Assembly (NCBI GenBank): GCA_016935365.1 | Contig: JAFGRB010000424.1 | Location: 1 to 64,000 of the forward strand | Length of the DNA stretch: 64,000 nt | Source: Deltaproteobacteria bacterium | GTDB lineage: Bacteria > Myxococcota > B64-G9 | Reading direction: 5' to 3' | Part shown: piece after piece, positions 18,063 to 25,635 of the stretch | Numbering within the stretch: the first letter of the stretch is position 1 | How the letters are laid out: the number at the start of each line of letters is the position of its first letter | Position numbers and translations under genes: made by a program | The notes under the pieces: generated by a model | What the model saw: the letters and a program-made list of their open reading frames with translations, nothing else | The model's database searches: none | Told to the model about the DNA's origin: nothing

Positions 18063-20078
18063 GTGCGGGGAAGACGCAGCGGTGAAGTGTTGAGATTCGG
18101 AGAGATTCTCATACAGGCCGGGCTCATCGACAAGGTTCAGCTCGACTCCGCGCTGGCCCACCAAGAAGGTACCGGCCAACGCATCGGCGAGTCGTTGCTC
18201 ACGCTGGGCGTCATCGAGGAGGATGTCCTGATCGAGCAGCTCGCCAAGCAGCTCCGCGTCCGCTTTCTGGGGAAAGAGAGCCTGGCCAGGCTCAAGATCC
18301 CCGCAGAGGCGCTCGAGGCCGTGCCCCACAAGATGGCCGAGGAGCACCTGCTGCTGCCCCTGGCGATCGATCGGAGCACCAGTGCCATCTCCGTGCTGAC
18401 CTGCGAGCCGCAGAACAGCCTGGCGATCGAGGAGCTCCGGATCGTCAGCGGCTTGCAGAAGGTCTTCGTCTATCTCGCCGCGAAGGCTCGCCTCGAGGAG
18501 CTGATCGCGAGGCACTACGCCGGGGAGGGCGCGAGCGAGGTGGAGGTGGACATCGACGTGGAGGCGCCCGCGCCGCAGGTGGGAGACCCCTCGCTGCTCA
18601 CGCCCATAGAGCCGCAGGTGGGAGACCCCTCGCTGCTTACGCCTGTCGAGAGCGCCGAGGGTTCGCTGCTTTCCGAGGCGGGCCTCATCGAGCTGCTCGA
18701 TGTGCTGATCGGGCTCGTGGAGACGCCACGAACCCACTTCCAGGGTCACTCGGCAAGGGTGTGCGGGCTCGCCAGATCGCTGGTCGACATGCTGGGCCGC
18801 TCGGCAGACGAGCGGGGCCAGGTCCAGATAGCGGGCTACCTGCACGATCTGGGCAAGCCGGGCGGCGTCCACCTGACGCTGCCGGGCATCGCCGGCAGCC
18901 GGGAGCAGCGCAGGCTGGCCCTGCGCGACCACGCGGTGACCGCCAAGCTGCTCGAGAACGTCCAGCTTCCGCCGGCCGTAGAGGAGATCTTGACCCACCT
19001 CTACGAGTGCTATGACGGCTCGGGTCTGCCCAGCAAGCAACGAGGCGATTCCATCCCACTCGGCTCGCGGATCATCGCCCTGGTGGATGCCTACGAGGAC
19101 CTGATCTCCAACCCGGCCAATCCCATCGGAGGACTGGTCGGGCCCGACGATGCCGTGCGCCGGCTTGCGGATCTGGGCGGAAAGCTCTTCGACCCGCGCC
19201 TGGTGGCCCTGCTGGGACAGGCCATCGACGCCCAGGCCGCCGAGACGGGCCTGCCCACGCCCAACCCCGTGGTCCTGGTGGCCGATCCGGATCGCTCGGC
19301 CACAGCTGTGCTCGAGCTCAAGCTGGCCAAGCAGGGATTTCGGATCCGGGTCGTGAGCGACAGCTCGTCGGCCCTGGAAATCCTCGAGTCCCAACCCGTG
19401 GCGGCGCTGATCACGGAGATGCATCTCGGCCCCGGCAGCGGGTTCGATCTCCTGGAGCACATCCGGAGCGAGGGTCGGCCCGTGCCGGTCTTCATGACGT
19501 CGAGCGACACATCCCCCGAGTCGGTCAACCGCGCGCTGGTCGCGGGCGTGGTCGACTTCTTCTCCAAGCCCTTTGTGCCGGATGTGGTGATCGCCAAGAT
19601 CCAGATGGAGCTGAAGCGCCCGTCACAGCCCGTCAAGCCCGCGATAAGCGTGGCGAGCGTCGCGCCCGAAGGCACGGTGTCAGCCGATATGCAGGCCGCT
19701 GGGACCGACCCTGGCCTGATGCCATCGACACCCAAGGGCACGATGGCGGGTGTGGTGTCGACCGACGCCAAGTTCCTGTCGGGCTCCCTGGAGGACCGCC
19801 GGGCCCTTTCGCTGATCAAGGCGATCTCGGGACGCAGGATGACCGGTCTGCTCAGCTTGCGCCACGGCGACAGCAAGGGCACGATCTACTTCGAGCAGGG
19901 GCACGTCTTCCAGGCCACGGCCGGCGATATCCAGGATGAGGAGGCCTTCCTGGAGCTGAGCGCCTGGTACGGATGCCTCTACAAGTTCGAGCCGGACCAG
20001 ACCCGCAAGACCCGATACATCAAGACGCACACCGGCAAGCTGATCCGGATCGCATCGATGGCACTGGAGTCGGGATGA
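18063..20078 (+). CDS. MshEN-HD-GYP-receiver-PATAN multidomain signalling protein
   Basis: 671 aa cytoplasmic protein. Domains in order: MshEN (about 9-155; LRFGEILIQAGLIDKVQLDSAL...), the c-di-GMP-binding N-domain of type II secretion ATPases; a 13-residue tandem repeat (171-196); HD-GYP (about 215-395; HSARV, HDLGKPGG, HLYECYDGSGLP, VDAYEDL); a receiver domain (about 400-520; VVLVADPD ... FFSKPF); and PATAN/DUF4388 (about 575-660; GSLEDRRALSLIKAISGRRMTG). In the receiver the phospho-acceptor position reads LITEMHLG, with Glu in place of Asp, so it is probably not phosphorylated. GTG 18063 is one start; GTG 18087 or TTG 18090 would begin exactly at the MshEN domain. It probably ties c-di-GMP binding and hydrolysis to motility or polarity. 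Confidence 0.85.
   Translation: MRGRRSGEVLRFGEILIQAGLIDKVQLDSALAHQEGTGQRIGESLLTLGVIEEDVLIEQLAKQLRVRFLGKESLARLKIPAEALEAVPHKMAEEHLLLPLAIDRSTSAISVLTCEPQNSLAIEELRIVSGLQKVFVYLAAKARLEELIARHYAGEGASEVEVDIDVEAPAPQVGDPSLLTPIEPQVGDPSLLTPVESAEGSLLSEAGLIELLDVLIGLVETPRTHFQGHSARVCGLARSLVDMLGRSADERGQVQIAGYLHDLGKPGGVHLTLPGIAGSREQRRLALRDHAVTAKLLENVQLPPAVEEILTHLYECYDGSGLPSKQRGDSIPLGSRIIALVDAYEDLISNPANPIGGLVGPDDAVRRLADLGGKLFDPRLVALLGQAIDAQAAETGLPTPNPVVLVADPDRSATAVLELKLAKQGFRIRVVSDSSSALEILESQPVAALITEMHLGPGSGFDLLEHIRSEGRPVPVFMTSSDTSPESVNRALVAGVVDFFSKPFVPDVVIAKIQMELKRPSQPVKPAISVASVAPEGTVSADMQAAGTDPGLMPSTPKGTMAGVVSTDAKFLSGSLEDRRALSLIKAISGRRMTGLLSLRHGDSKGTIYFEQGHVFQATAGDIQDEEAFLELSAWYGCLYKFEPDQTRKTRYIKTHTGKLIRIASMALESG
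18573..18650 (+). repeat. 39-bp in-frame tandem duplication
   Basis: Two adjacent 39-bp units (18573-18611 and 18612-18650) differ at only a few positions near their ends. They encode PQVGDPSLLTPIE and PQVGDPSLLTPVE in the linker between the MshEN and HD-GYP domains. This is a recent duplication that keeps the frame. Confidence 0.9.
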
Positions 20079-20449
20079 CGCACCTGAGACGAGCGCGGCT
20101 GTTTTCGCTCTTCTTTCTGGCCGCGATGGCGGCGGGCTGCTGCAAGACCCTGGAATGCGAGTCGCGCCGGATGGCCAGCCACCTGCTCGAGTGCAACCAG
20201 GACGCGGTGTGCCTGTCGGAGCCGACGCCAGCAGAAGAGGCGGGTGTTCTGCGGCGCGCGCAGGGCTGCGGACGCTCGGTGATGCTGGAGTGCGTCATGA
20301 TGGGATCCGGGCTCGTCTACTCCTCAGAGCAGAAGGAGGAGAGCCACCGCAGCCAGGTGCCCACGGAGTTTCAGGATCCGCACTGGCGGTGCTGGGAACA
20401 TGTGGAAGGGATCTCGCACGAGGATGAGAGAACGAGTCCCGGGGAGTAG
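20075..20449 (+). CDS. Small cysteine-containing lipoprotein
   Basis: 124 aa. The ATG overlaps the previous stop (ATGA). A lipoprotein signal MTHLRRARLFSLFFLAAMAAGC places the lipidated Cys at about residue 22. The mature part holds eight further cysteines (KTLECE, LLECNQDAVC, QGCGRS, LECVMM, RCWEHV), probably in disulfides, and no recognised domain. It sits between the HD-GYP gene and the Lnb-type acyltransferase gene, and its 3' end overlaps the earliest possible start of that gene. It could itself be a substrate of the acyltransferase, which is inference only. Confidence 0.7.
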   Translation: MTHLRRARLFSLFFLAAMAAGCCKTLECESRRMASHLLECNQDAVCLSEPTPAEEAGVLRRAQGCGRSVMLECVMMGSGLVYSSEQKEESHRSQVPTEFQDPHWRCWEHVEGISHEDERTSPGE

Positions 20450-21716
20450 GGCCGTGGGGACCGCCGGGTTGTGCCTGATCGCCATGCTGGCTTGGCCGAG
20501 CGGGGCCGGAGCGAGCTCACCCGACAGTCAGAAGCCGATCCGCATCCACGTGCTCACCGTGGGCCCGGGAGAGGGTCTCTTTACCCGCTTCGGGCATATC
20601 GCCCTGGTGGTGGAGGATCACAGAGGGCGGGCGCTGGTCTACAACTACGGGACCTTTGGCTTCGACGATCCGGCCTTGCTGCTCACCTATGCCAGAGGGC
20701 GCTTGACCTTCTGGCTTTCGCGCTCCAGCCTGTCCCGCTCGCTCCGGCTCTACCGGGAGGAGGACCGGGCCGTGACGCTCCGGTACCTGGATCTCGATCC
20801 CGAGCAGGCCCACGAGCTGGCGCGCAGGCTCGCTACCAATGCGCAGCCGGCCAACCGGGACTATGCCTACAAGCACTACCTGGACAACTGCTGCACGCGG
20901 GTTCGCGATCTGCTCGACGAGATCACGGGCCGGGCCCTGTCGACCGGTCGCAACGCCGAGCCCACCGGCCGGACCTACCGCGACTGGACCGCCGCCTGCC
21001 TGGACGGCCTGCCCGTCTTGCGCTCCATGATCCTCTTCGTGCTGGGGCCGGCGATCGACAAGCCGATCACCCGCTGGGACGAGCAGTTCCTGCCCGAGGT
21101 GCTGGTGGCCGACCTGGATCAGATCCGGCTCGAGCCAGATGGGCGGACCATGGTCTCTGCCAGGCGGGTGCTGTCCGAGCGCAAGGCGCCGCCCGTGCAC
21201 ACCTACGTTCCGATAGCGGACTGGCTTGTGATGATCGTCTTCTTCTCGGTGCTCGGCGCCGGGCTCATCCTGCCTCTGGCGGTTGGTGCGAAGCGCTGGT
21301 CTCGGAGGCTGTGCGGGCTGGGATTGCTCGGCTGGGGCCTGGTGGGCGGGCTCGGCGGGCTCGCCTTGCTGCTGTTCTGGACCGCCACCGAGCACCTCGA
21401 CACGCACTGCAACGAAAACCTGCTTCTCTTTCCCTGCACCCACCTGTGGCTGCTCGGACCCGGCTTCGCGCTGCTCTGCCGGGCTCGGCTGAAAGAAGGC
21501 ACCGCCCGGGTCATCGCCTGGTACCTGCTCGGCTGCCTGGTGCTGGTGGGCCTGGATGTCGCGCTCAAGCTGGGCCCCTTCATCCAGCGCAACTGGGGAT
21601 TCCTGCTCTTCGCCGCGGCCTGCCATCTGGCCGCCCTGCTCTCCGTGCAGCGTGCGGTGCGCGCGAGGCCGATGCCCGTCGAGCCCGAAGACCCGGATGG
21701 CGCGGTCAGCGCTTGA
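20424..21716 (+). CDS. Lnb-type lipoprotein N-acyltransferase (DUF4105)
   Basis: 430 aa from the chosen start. A signal peptide or first helix ends near GAGA. The periplasmic domain carries the DUF4105/Lnb_N features: FTRFGHIALVVED, VYNYGTFGF, a segment around FWLSRSSLSRS, and YKHYLDNCCTRVRDLLDEI, whose Asn-Cys region is the conserved core. The C-terminal half has four or five membrane helices with the family motif TEHLDTHCNENLLLF. As I recall, the Bacteroides member Lnb N-acylates lipoproteins in place of Lnt. Starts at ATG 20400, ATG 20424 and GTG 20454 (good GGGGAG site, but no basic N-region) are all open. The many lipoproteins in this window are possible substrates. Confidence 0.75.
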   Translation: MRERVPGSRAVGTAGLCLIAMLAWPSGAGASSPDSQKPIRIHVLTVGPGEGLFTRFGHIALVVEDHRGRALVYNYGTFGFDDPALLLTYARGRLTFWLSRSSLSRSLRLYREEDRAVTLRYLDLDPEQAHELARRLATNAQPANRDYAYKHYLDNCCTRVRDLLDEITGRALSTGRNAEPTGRTYRDWTAACLDGLPVLRSMILFVLGPAIDKPITRWDEQFLPEVLVADLDQIRLEPDGRTMVSARRVLSERKAPPVHTYVPIADWLVMIVFFSVLGAGLILPLAVGAKRWSRRLCGLGLLGWGLVGGLGGLALLLFWTATEHLDTHCNENLLLFPCTHLWLLGPGFALLCRARLKEGTARVIAWYLLGCLVLVGLDVALKLGPFIQRNWGFLLFAAACHLAALLSVQRAVRARPMPVEPEDPDGAVSA

Positions 21717-21984
21717 TGTAGTCGGGGCCCTGGCCGGCGGTCTTGCGGTAGACGCCCGGTGTCTCCTTGCGGTACTGGGTGAATCCCTTGGCTGCCAGGT
21801 TGGCGGGTGACAGGGGATCGCTGGCCCGGCTGTGCGCTCGCGGTGCCGAGATGATACGCCGGCAGGGCTGGCCGCACTCCGGGCACCGTTCGAGCGGTGG
21901 ATCGTCCATGGCCTGCAGGACCTCGAAGCCGTTCGCACACAGGGGGCAGGTCTTGCCGAGCGCCTCGTACTCGTAGAGGGGCAC
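21706..21984 (-). CDS. FmdB-family zinc-ribbon protein
   Basis: 92 aa. A small zinc ribbon with two CxxC knuckles, CPLC (13-16) and CPEC (34-37), and the typical opening MPLYEYEALGKTC followed by FEVLQAMDDPPLERCPEC. A disordered basic tail ends in YRKTAGQGPDYIKR. The start is GTG 21984, set by a strong site (GAGGAGG, about 6 bp away). It lies 11 bp downstream of QueF in the same direction. FmdB-type proteins are thought to be regulatory or to bind nucleic acid, without a settled biochemical role. The 3' end overlaps the Lnb gene by 11 bp on the other strand. Confidence 0.85.
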   Translation of the reverse strand: MPLYEYEALGKTCPLCANGFEVLQAMDDPPLERCPECGQPCRRIISAPRAHSRASDPLSPANLAAKGFTQYRKETPGVYRKTAGQGPDYIKR

Positions 21985-21995
21985 CGGGATCCTCC

Positions 21996-22433
21996 TCAGC
22001 TCTCTGGATGGCGGACGGTCACCGTGGTGACGATGCCCCCGCGCGCCCTGTACTCCAGGGTGACGGTCATGCGCCTGGGCGATATCGCTCGCAGCAGGTC
22101 GTCCAGGATCCGGCAGGCGGCGTGCTCCTGGGCGATGCCCACCTGGCGGAAGCTGAGCAGGTAGTACTTGAGCGACTTGAGCTCGAGCAGGACCCTGTCG
22201 GGTACGTACTCGATCCGCAGGCTGCCGAGATCCGGCAAGCCGGACCAGGGGCACAGGGCGGTGAACTCCTCGGTGTGGATCTGGATCTCCGGCTCGCGTG
22301 AGGTGTGCTCGAAAGGAAAGACGAGCAGCAAGTCGTTCCGGATGGACTCCTCTCCCCGGGCCTCGACCTCGATCTTTTCATCGAGCGCCGCATAGCCCGC
22401 CCGGTCGACGGCGCTTTTCTCGTCCGAGCTCAT
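21996..22433 (-). CDS. queF: NADPH-dependent 7-cyano-7-deazaguanine reductase
   Basis: 145 aa, the short monofunctional (YkvM-type) QueF. It reduces preQ0 to preQ1 in queuosine biosynthesis. The catalytic Cys61 lies in FTALCPWSGLPD, the QueF signature is ELKSLKYYLLSFR (84-96) and the His/Glu pair is in AQEHAACRILDDL. ATG 22433 has AGGAGG upstream. It sits 19 bp after the cysteine-rich lipoprotein gene and before the FmdB gene. The other queuosine genes (queC, queD, queE, tgt) are not in this window. The NADPH and active-site residues are intact, so it should be active. Confidence 0.92.
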   Translation of the reverse strand: MSSDEKSAVDRAGYAALDEKIEVEARGEESIRNDLLLVFPFEHTSREPEIQIHTEEFTALCPWSGLPDLGSLRIEYVPDRVLLELKSLKYYLLSFRQVGIAQEHAACRILDDLLRAISPRRMTVTLEYRARGGIVTTVTVRHPES

Positions 22434-22452
22434 CGGGACCTCCTGGCAAAGA

Positions 22453-23787
22453 TCATTGTCCCCGTCTCGTTTTCGGTCGCAAGGCACGCGATCCGGGCGG
22501 GGGCGGCATGCAGCCGTCGCTCGAGCAGCCCGGCTCGCCCTGGCAGCATGGCTGCATGCAGGTCGAGAATGCTGGAGGCATTCCGGAGGATATGCAGCAG
22601 ACGAGGCCCGGCCGGCAGCTCGAGGTCCAGCCGGAACCGATGCAGTCCTCGCCCGCCTCGCGGAGGATGCAGCTCTCGTCGAGGGTACAACCGGTCTGTG
22701 GATCGAAGTTGGCGTAGATCCCGCAGTCACAGCCGGGAGCCACACAGGGCTCCATGAGATTTGGCAGCCCGCAGAGGTAATGGCCACAGCTACCGTCCGT
22801 GTGCCAGTTCCCGCCCGTGTCGACGCAGCGGGACTCCTGAGAGGGCGTGCCACATCTCGCATCCCACACACAGCCCAGCTCGCGGTCGAAGTTCCGGTAC
22901 GGGCCGCAGTCGCAGGAGTCCAGGCAGGCCGTGCAGTCTCCTGGAAGCCCGCAGAAGAAGCCGCAGATGCACTCCTGCTCCGGGTACCAGTGCCCGCCCG
23001 TGGCCAGGCATGCCTCCTGCTCGGTGCAGCTCGGATCCGGCTGGCAGCCCCGGTCCGGCACGAAGCTCTGCCCCACGCCGCAGTCGCAGCCCTGGCCGCA
23101 GCACTCCAGATCGGGCGGCAGGCCGCAGTGGTAGCTGCCGCAGGGCCCGCAGATGGTATTGAAGTACCAGTAGCCTCCGGTGGCCGCGCACAGGGAGGCA
23201 GGGCAGTCCGCATGCACGGCCTCGCACTCGGCGACGGAGTCGAACGCGCGCCCGCAGCCATCGCCGAAGCAGCTACAGCCCCACAGCTCGCGGCACGCGA
23301 GGCCGTCCCAGAAGGCGCCCAGGTACACGGTCTGGGTGCAGAGGATGCACGGGTCGTCGGAGACCGGAGCCGCCTCGCAGCTCGTGTCGTAGCAGGACCT
23401 CCTGGCGGACACGCATGCCTCCACGCTCGCGTAGAGCACCTGGCAGTCGGCCCCCTCGCACTCACAGCCCGATCCGAGTCGCACGCAGTGGGTCCCGTCC
23501 CACTTCACGCCGGGTAGATCCCTGTCGCAGGAGCCCACGGCCCGGGCCTGCTGCGGCTCGCAGTCGCCGGCCTGGCCCCCGTCTCTGTGGTCGCCATCTT
23601 CCAGCGCACCATCGCCTGCATCGGGCTCGAAGCCCCCGTCGTCGGCTGCATCGCCGGCTGCATCGGGCTCGAATCCTCCATCGGCGTCGTTCGAGGCGCT
23701 GGCGTACCATCCGCAAGCCGGCAGCAAGAGGCCGAGCTGCAGAAAGGCAACGCAATACAGGCCGGCTCTCCATCTCATCGCATTCAT
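22453..23787 (-). CDS. Cysteine-rich lipoprotein
   Basis: 444 aa. Signal with lipobox LLLPAC (Cys about residue 25), then an acidic Asp/Gly linker with an internal repeat (DADGGFEPDAAGDAADDG, then GGFEPDAGDG). The body holds some forty cysteines in irregular repeats that share a G-x-W-Y/H core (TGGYWYFNTICGPCGSYHCG, TGGHWYPEQECICG, TGGNWHTDGSCGHYLCG), each followed by a CDCG block. These look like small disulfide-knotted surface modules. The start ATG 23787 has GGAGG 6 bp upstream. It is first in a leftward run with queF and fmdB, and divergent from trmO. Function is unknown. Confidence 0.78.
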   Translation of the reverse strand: MNAMRWRAGLYCVAFLQLGLLLPACGWYASASNDADGGFEPDAAGDAADDGGFEPDAGDGALEDGDHRDGGQAGDCEPQQARAVGSCDRDLPGVKWDGTHCVRLGSGCECEGADCQVLYASVEACVSARRSCYDTSCEAAPVSDDPCILCTQTVYLGAFWDGLACRELWGCSCFGDGCGRAFDSVAECEAVHADCPASLCAATGGYWYFNTICGPCGSYHCGLPPDLECCGQGCDCGVGQSFVPDRGCQPDPSCTEQEACLATGGHWYPEQECICGFFCGLPGDCTACLDSCDCGPYRNFDRELGCVWDARCGTPSQESRCVDTGGNWHTDGSCGHYLCGLPNLMEPCVAPGCDCGIYANFDPQTGCTLDESCILREAGEDCIGSGWTSSCRPGLVCCISSGMPPAFSTCMQPCCQGEPGCSSDGCMPPPPGSRALRPKTRRGQ

Positions 23788-23874
23788 CGAAGACCTCCGA
23801 GATCAACACTAGCACATCTTGCCGGACTTCCGTCCCGTCTGCATCTGCGATATCGTTCTGGCGGAGGTGTCTCG

Positions 23875-24357
23875 ATCCGCATCCGCTTGCAGCCCATCGG
23901 CGTGATCCGAAGCCCGTTCTCGCAGCACGAGGACACGCCCATCCAGCCGATCTACGCGGCCGGCCAGCGCGGCACGGTCGAGCTGGAGGCGCCTTTCCGG
24001 GAGGCCCTGGCCGACCTGGAGGGCTTCGAGCGGATCTGGTTGCTGTATTACTGCGATCGGGCCAAGCCCTTCGAGCCGCGGATCGTGCCTTACCGGGACA
24101 CGGAGCCGAGGGGGCTGTTCGCCACCCGGGCACCCGCGCGTCCCAACCCCCTGGGCCTGTCCGCCGTGAGGCTGCTCGGTGTCGATATCGCGCGGGGTGT
24201 GCTGGATGTCGACGACCTGGACGTGCTGGACGGCTCGCCCCTGATCGACATCAAGCCCTACGTGCCCGCCTTCGACGCCTTCGAAGGCCGGGTGGGCTGG
24301 CTGGAGCGCGGCCTGGACCGACGCCGAGCAGACGGGCGCTTCGAGCCCGAGGACTGA
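23875..24357 (+). CDS. trmO: tRNA (N6-threonylcarbamoyladenosine37-N6)-methyltransferase TrmO
   Basis: About 160 aa. TrmO (TsaA/YaeB family, a SAM-dependent beta-barrel) methylates t6A37 of tRNA-Thr. The N-terminal motif LQPIGVIRSPF and later FERIWLLYYCDR, GLFATRAPARPNPLGLSAVRLL and DGSPLIDIKPYVPAFDA cover the whole conserved domain. The start is a problem: no ATG or GTG begins the frame correctly. A perfect GGAGG (23863-23867) sits 7 bp before ATC 23875, which would give MRIRLQPIGVIRSPF, while TTG 23887 would give a shorter N-terminus with no ribosome site. The coordinate given assumes the ATC. The gene is divergent from the cysteine-rich lipoprotein gene. Confidence 0.85.
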   Translation: MRIRLQPIGVIRSPFSQHEDTPIQPIYAAGQRGTVELEAPFREALADLEGFERIWLLYYCDRAKPFEPRIVPYRDTEPRGLFATRAPARPNPLGLSAVRLLGVDIARGVLDVDDLDVLDGSPLIDIKPYVPAFDAFEGRVGWLERGLDRRRADGRFEPED

Positions 24358-24366
24358 GGAGCCGCA

Positions 24367-25635
24367 ATGATAGGTTTGAGGAAGGCATGCGCGAGCCTCC
24401 TGCTCGTGTGGCTGGCGGTCGGGTGCAACGGGTCGAGCAGTTCGGAAAGCGACGCGGGAACGGACGCGGGCTGCCGGCCAGAGGCGCGCTATCGCGTGCC
24501 CTGCGGCGAGGCGGACTGGACCTTCCACGTAGGGCCATACCTGGGGCATACCACGACGAGCTCGGTGGCCATCGGCTGGGAGACGCTCGAGGCGGGCAGC
24601 ACGCGCGTGGAGTACGGGCTGGATGCGAGCTACGGCGGCGAAGTGCAGGCCGAGCCGGGCACCATGCACCAGGTGGAAGTCGAGGGGCTAGAGCAGGGGC
24701 AGCTGTACCACTACCGGGCGTGCACCGATGCGCGATGCACGGCGGATCTGACCTTCGCCTCCGCGCCGGGGCCGGATGTGCCGCTGCGCTTCGCGGTCTA
24801 CGGGGACTGCCAGGACCGGCCAGAGGTCCACGAGCAGGTCGTCGAGCAGTTGCTCGCGGCCGAACCGAGCCTGGCCCTGGTGGTCGGCGACACGGTCGGC
24901 GACGGCCGCAACCGAGAGGAGTTCAAGTCGCTCTACTTCGACCCGGCCCGCAGGCTCGCCCACCACCTGCCGCGCTATGCGGCCATCGGCAACCACGACC
25001 GCAAGGACGTGGAGGCGGTGCACTACCGCGACTACAACATCCTTCCCGAGGATCCGGACGTGCCCCAGGCCGAGACGAGCTACAGCTTCGTCTACGGCAA
25101 CGCCTTCTTCCTGGTCTTCGACAACACCCTGGATCACTACGACCTGTTCTTCCCGCCGGTCGAGGGCATCGATCCGCCTCTGTGGGCCTGGATGTGCGAG
25201 CAGGCCGCGAGCGAGCCGGCCCGCGCGGCTCAGTGGCGCTTCGCCTTTGCCCACTACCCGGCCGACTCGTCCTGCTACGGGCAGGATCACGAGTACGGGC
25301 CCCCCGACTCGGCCATGCGGGCCTTCGTGCTGCCCATGCTCTGGGAGAACGGCTTCCACGCGTACTTCCACGGGCACATGCACTGCTATGAGCGCTTCGA
25401 GTTCGACGGCCACCTGGTCATCGACACCGGTGGTGGCGGCGGCACGTTGGAGGACGAGTCCAACTGCACGGACGCAGGGCCTTCCGAGGCCCGCTTTCAC
25501 TCCTGCGTCTACCACGGCCTGATCGTGGATCTGGGCTGCGATCGGGCCGAGGTGAGCGCGCGGGACGTGGCGGGCCAGGTGATCGACCGGGTCTGGATCC
25601 TGCCCGATGGGTCCTGTGAGGAGCCCGGCCAATGA
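24367..25635 (+). CDS. Secreted metallophosphoesterase lipoprotein (purple acid phosphatase-like)
   Basis: 422 aa. Lipoprotein signal MIGLRKACASLLLVWLAVGC, a Ser/Glu/Asp linker, an N-terminal fibronectin-like domain (VGPYLGHTTTSSVAIGWET ... LYHYRA, about 50-130) and a calcineurin-like phosphoesterase domain. Metal ligands are visible in order: VYGDCQD, VVGDTVGDG, AIGNHD, FAHYPAD and HGHMHCYERF. The first motif lacks the usual D-x-H histidine, as in some purple acid phosphatases. The ABC permease gene starts within its stop codon (ATGA), so the phosphatase is coupled to a MacB/Lol-type transporter. Phosphate scavenging or processing of a transported phospholipid or lipoprotein are possible roles. 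Confidence 0.82.
   Translation: MIGLRKACASLLLVWLAVGCNGSSSSESDAGTDAGCRPEARYRVPCGEADWTFHVGPYLGHTTTSSVAIGWETLEAGSTRVEYGLDASYGGEVQAEPGTMHQVEVEGLEQGQLYHYRACTDARCTADLTFASAPGPDVPLRFAVYGDCQDRPEVHEQVVEQLLAAEPSLALVVGDTVGDGRNREEFKSLYFDPARRLAHHLPRYAAIGNHDRKDVEAVHYRDYNILPEDPDVPQAETSYSFVYGNAFFLVFDNTLDHYDLFFPPVEGIDPPLWAWMCEQAASEPARAAQWRFAFAHYPADSSCYGQDHEYGPPDSAMRAFVLPMLWENGFHAYFHGHMHCYERFEFDGHLVIDTGGGGGTLEDESNCTDAGPSEARFHSCVYHGLIVDLGCDRAEVSARDVAGQVIDRVWILPDGSCEEPGQ

Noticed and set aside
22298-23517. Plus-strand frames across the queF and cysteine-rich lipoprotein genes.
   Set aside because: They are antisense to genes with intact catalytic or lipobox motifs and have no ribosome sites.
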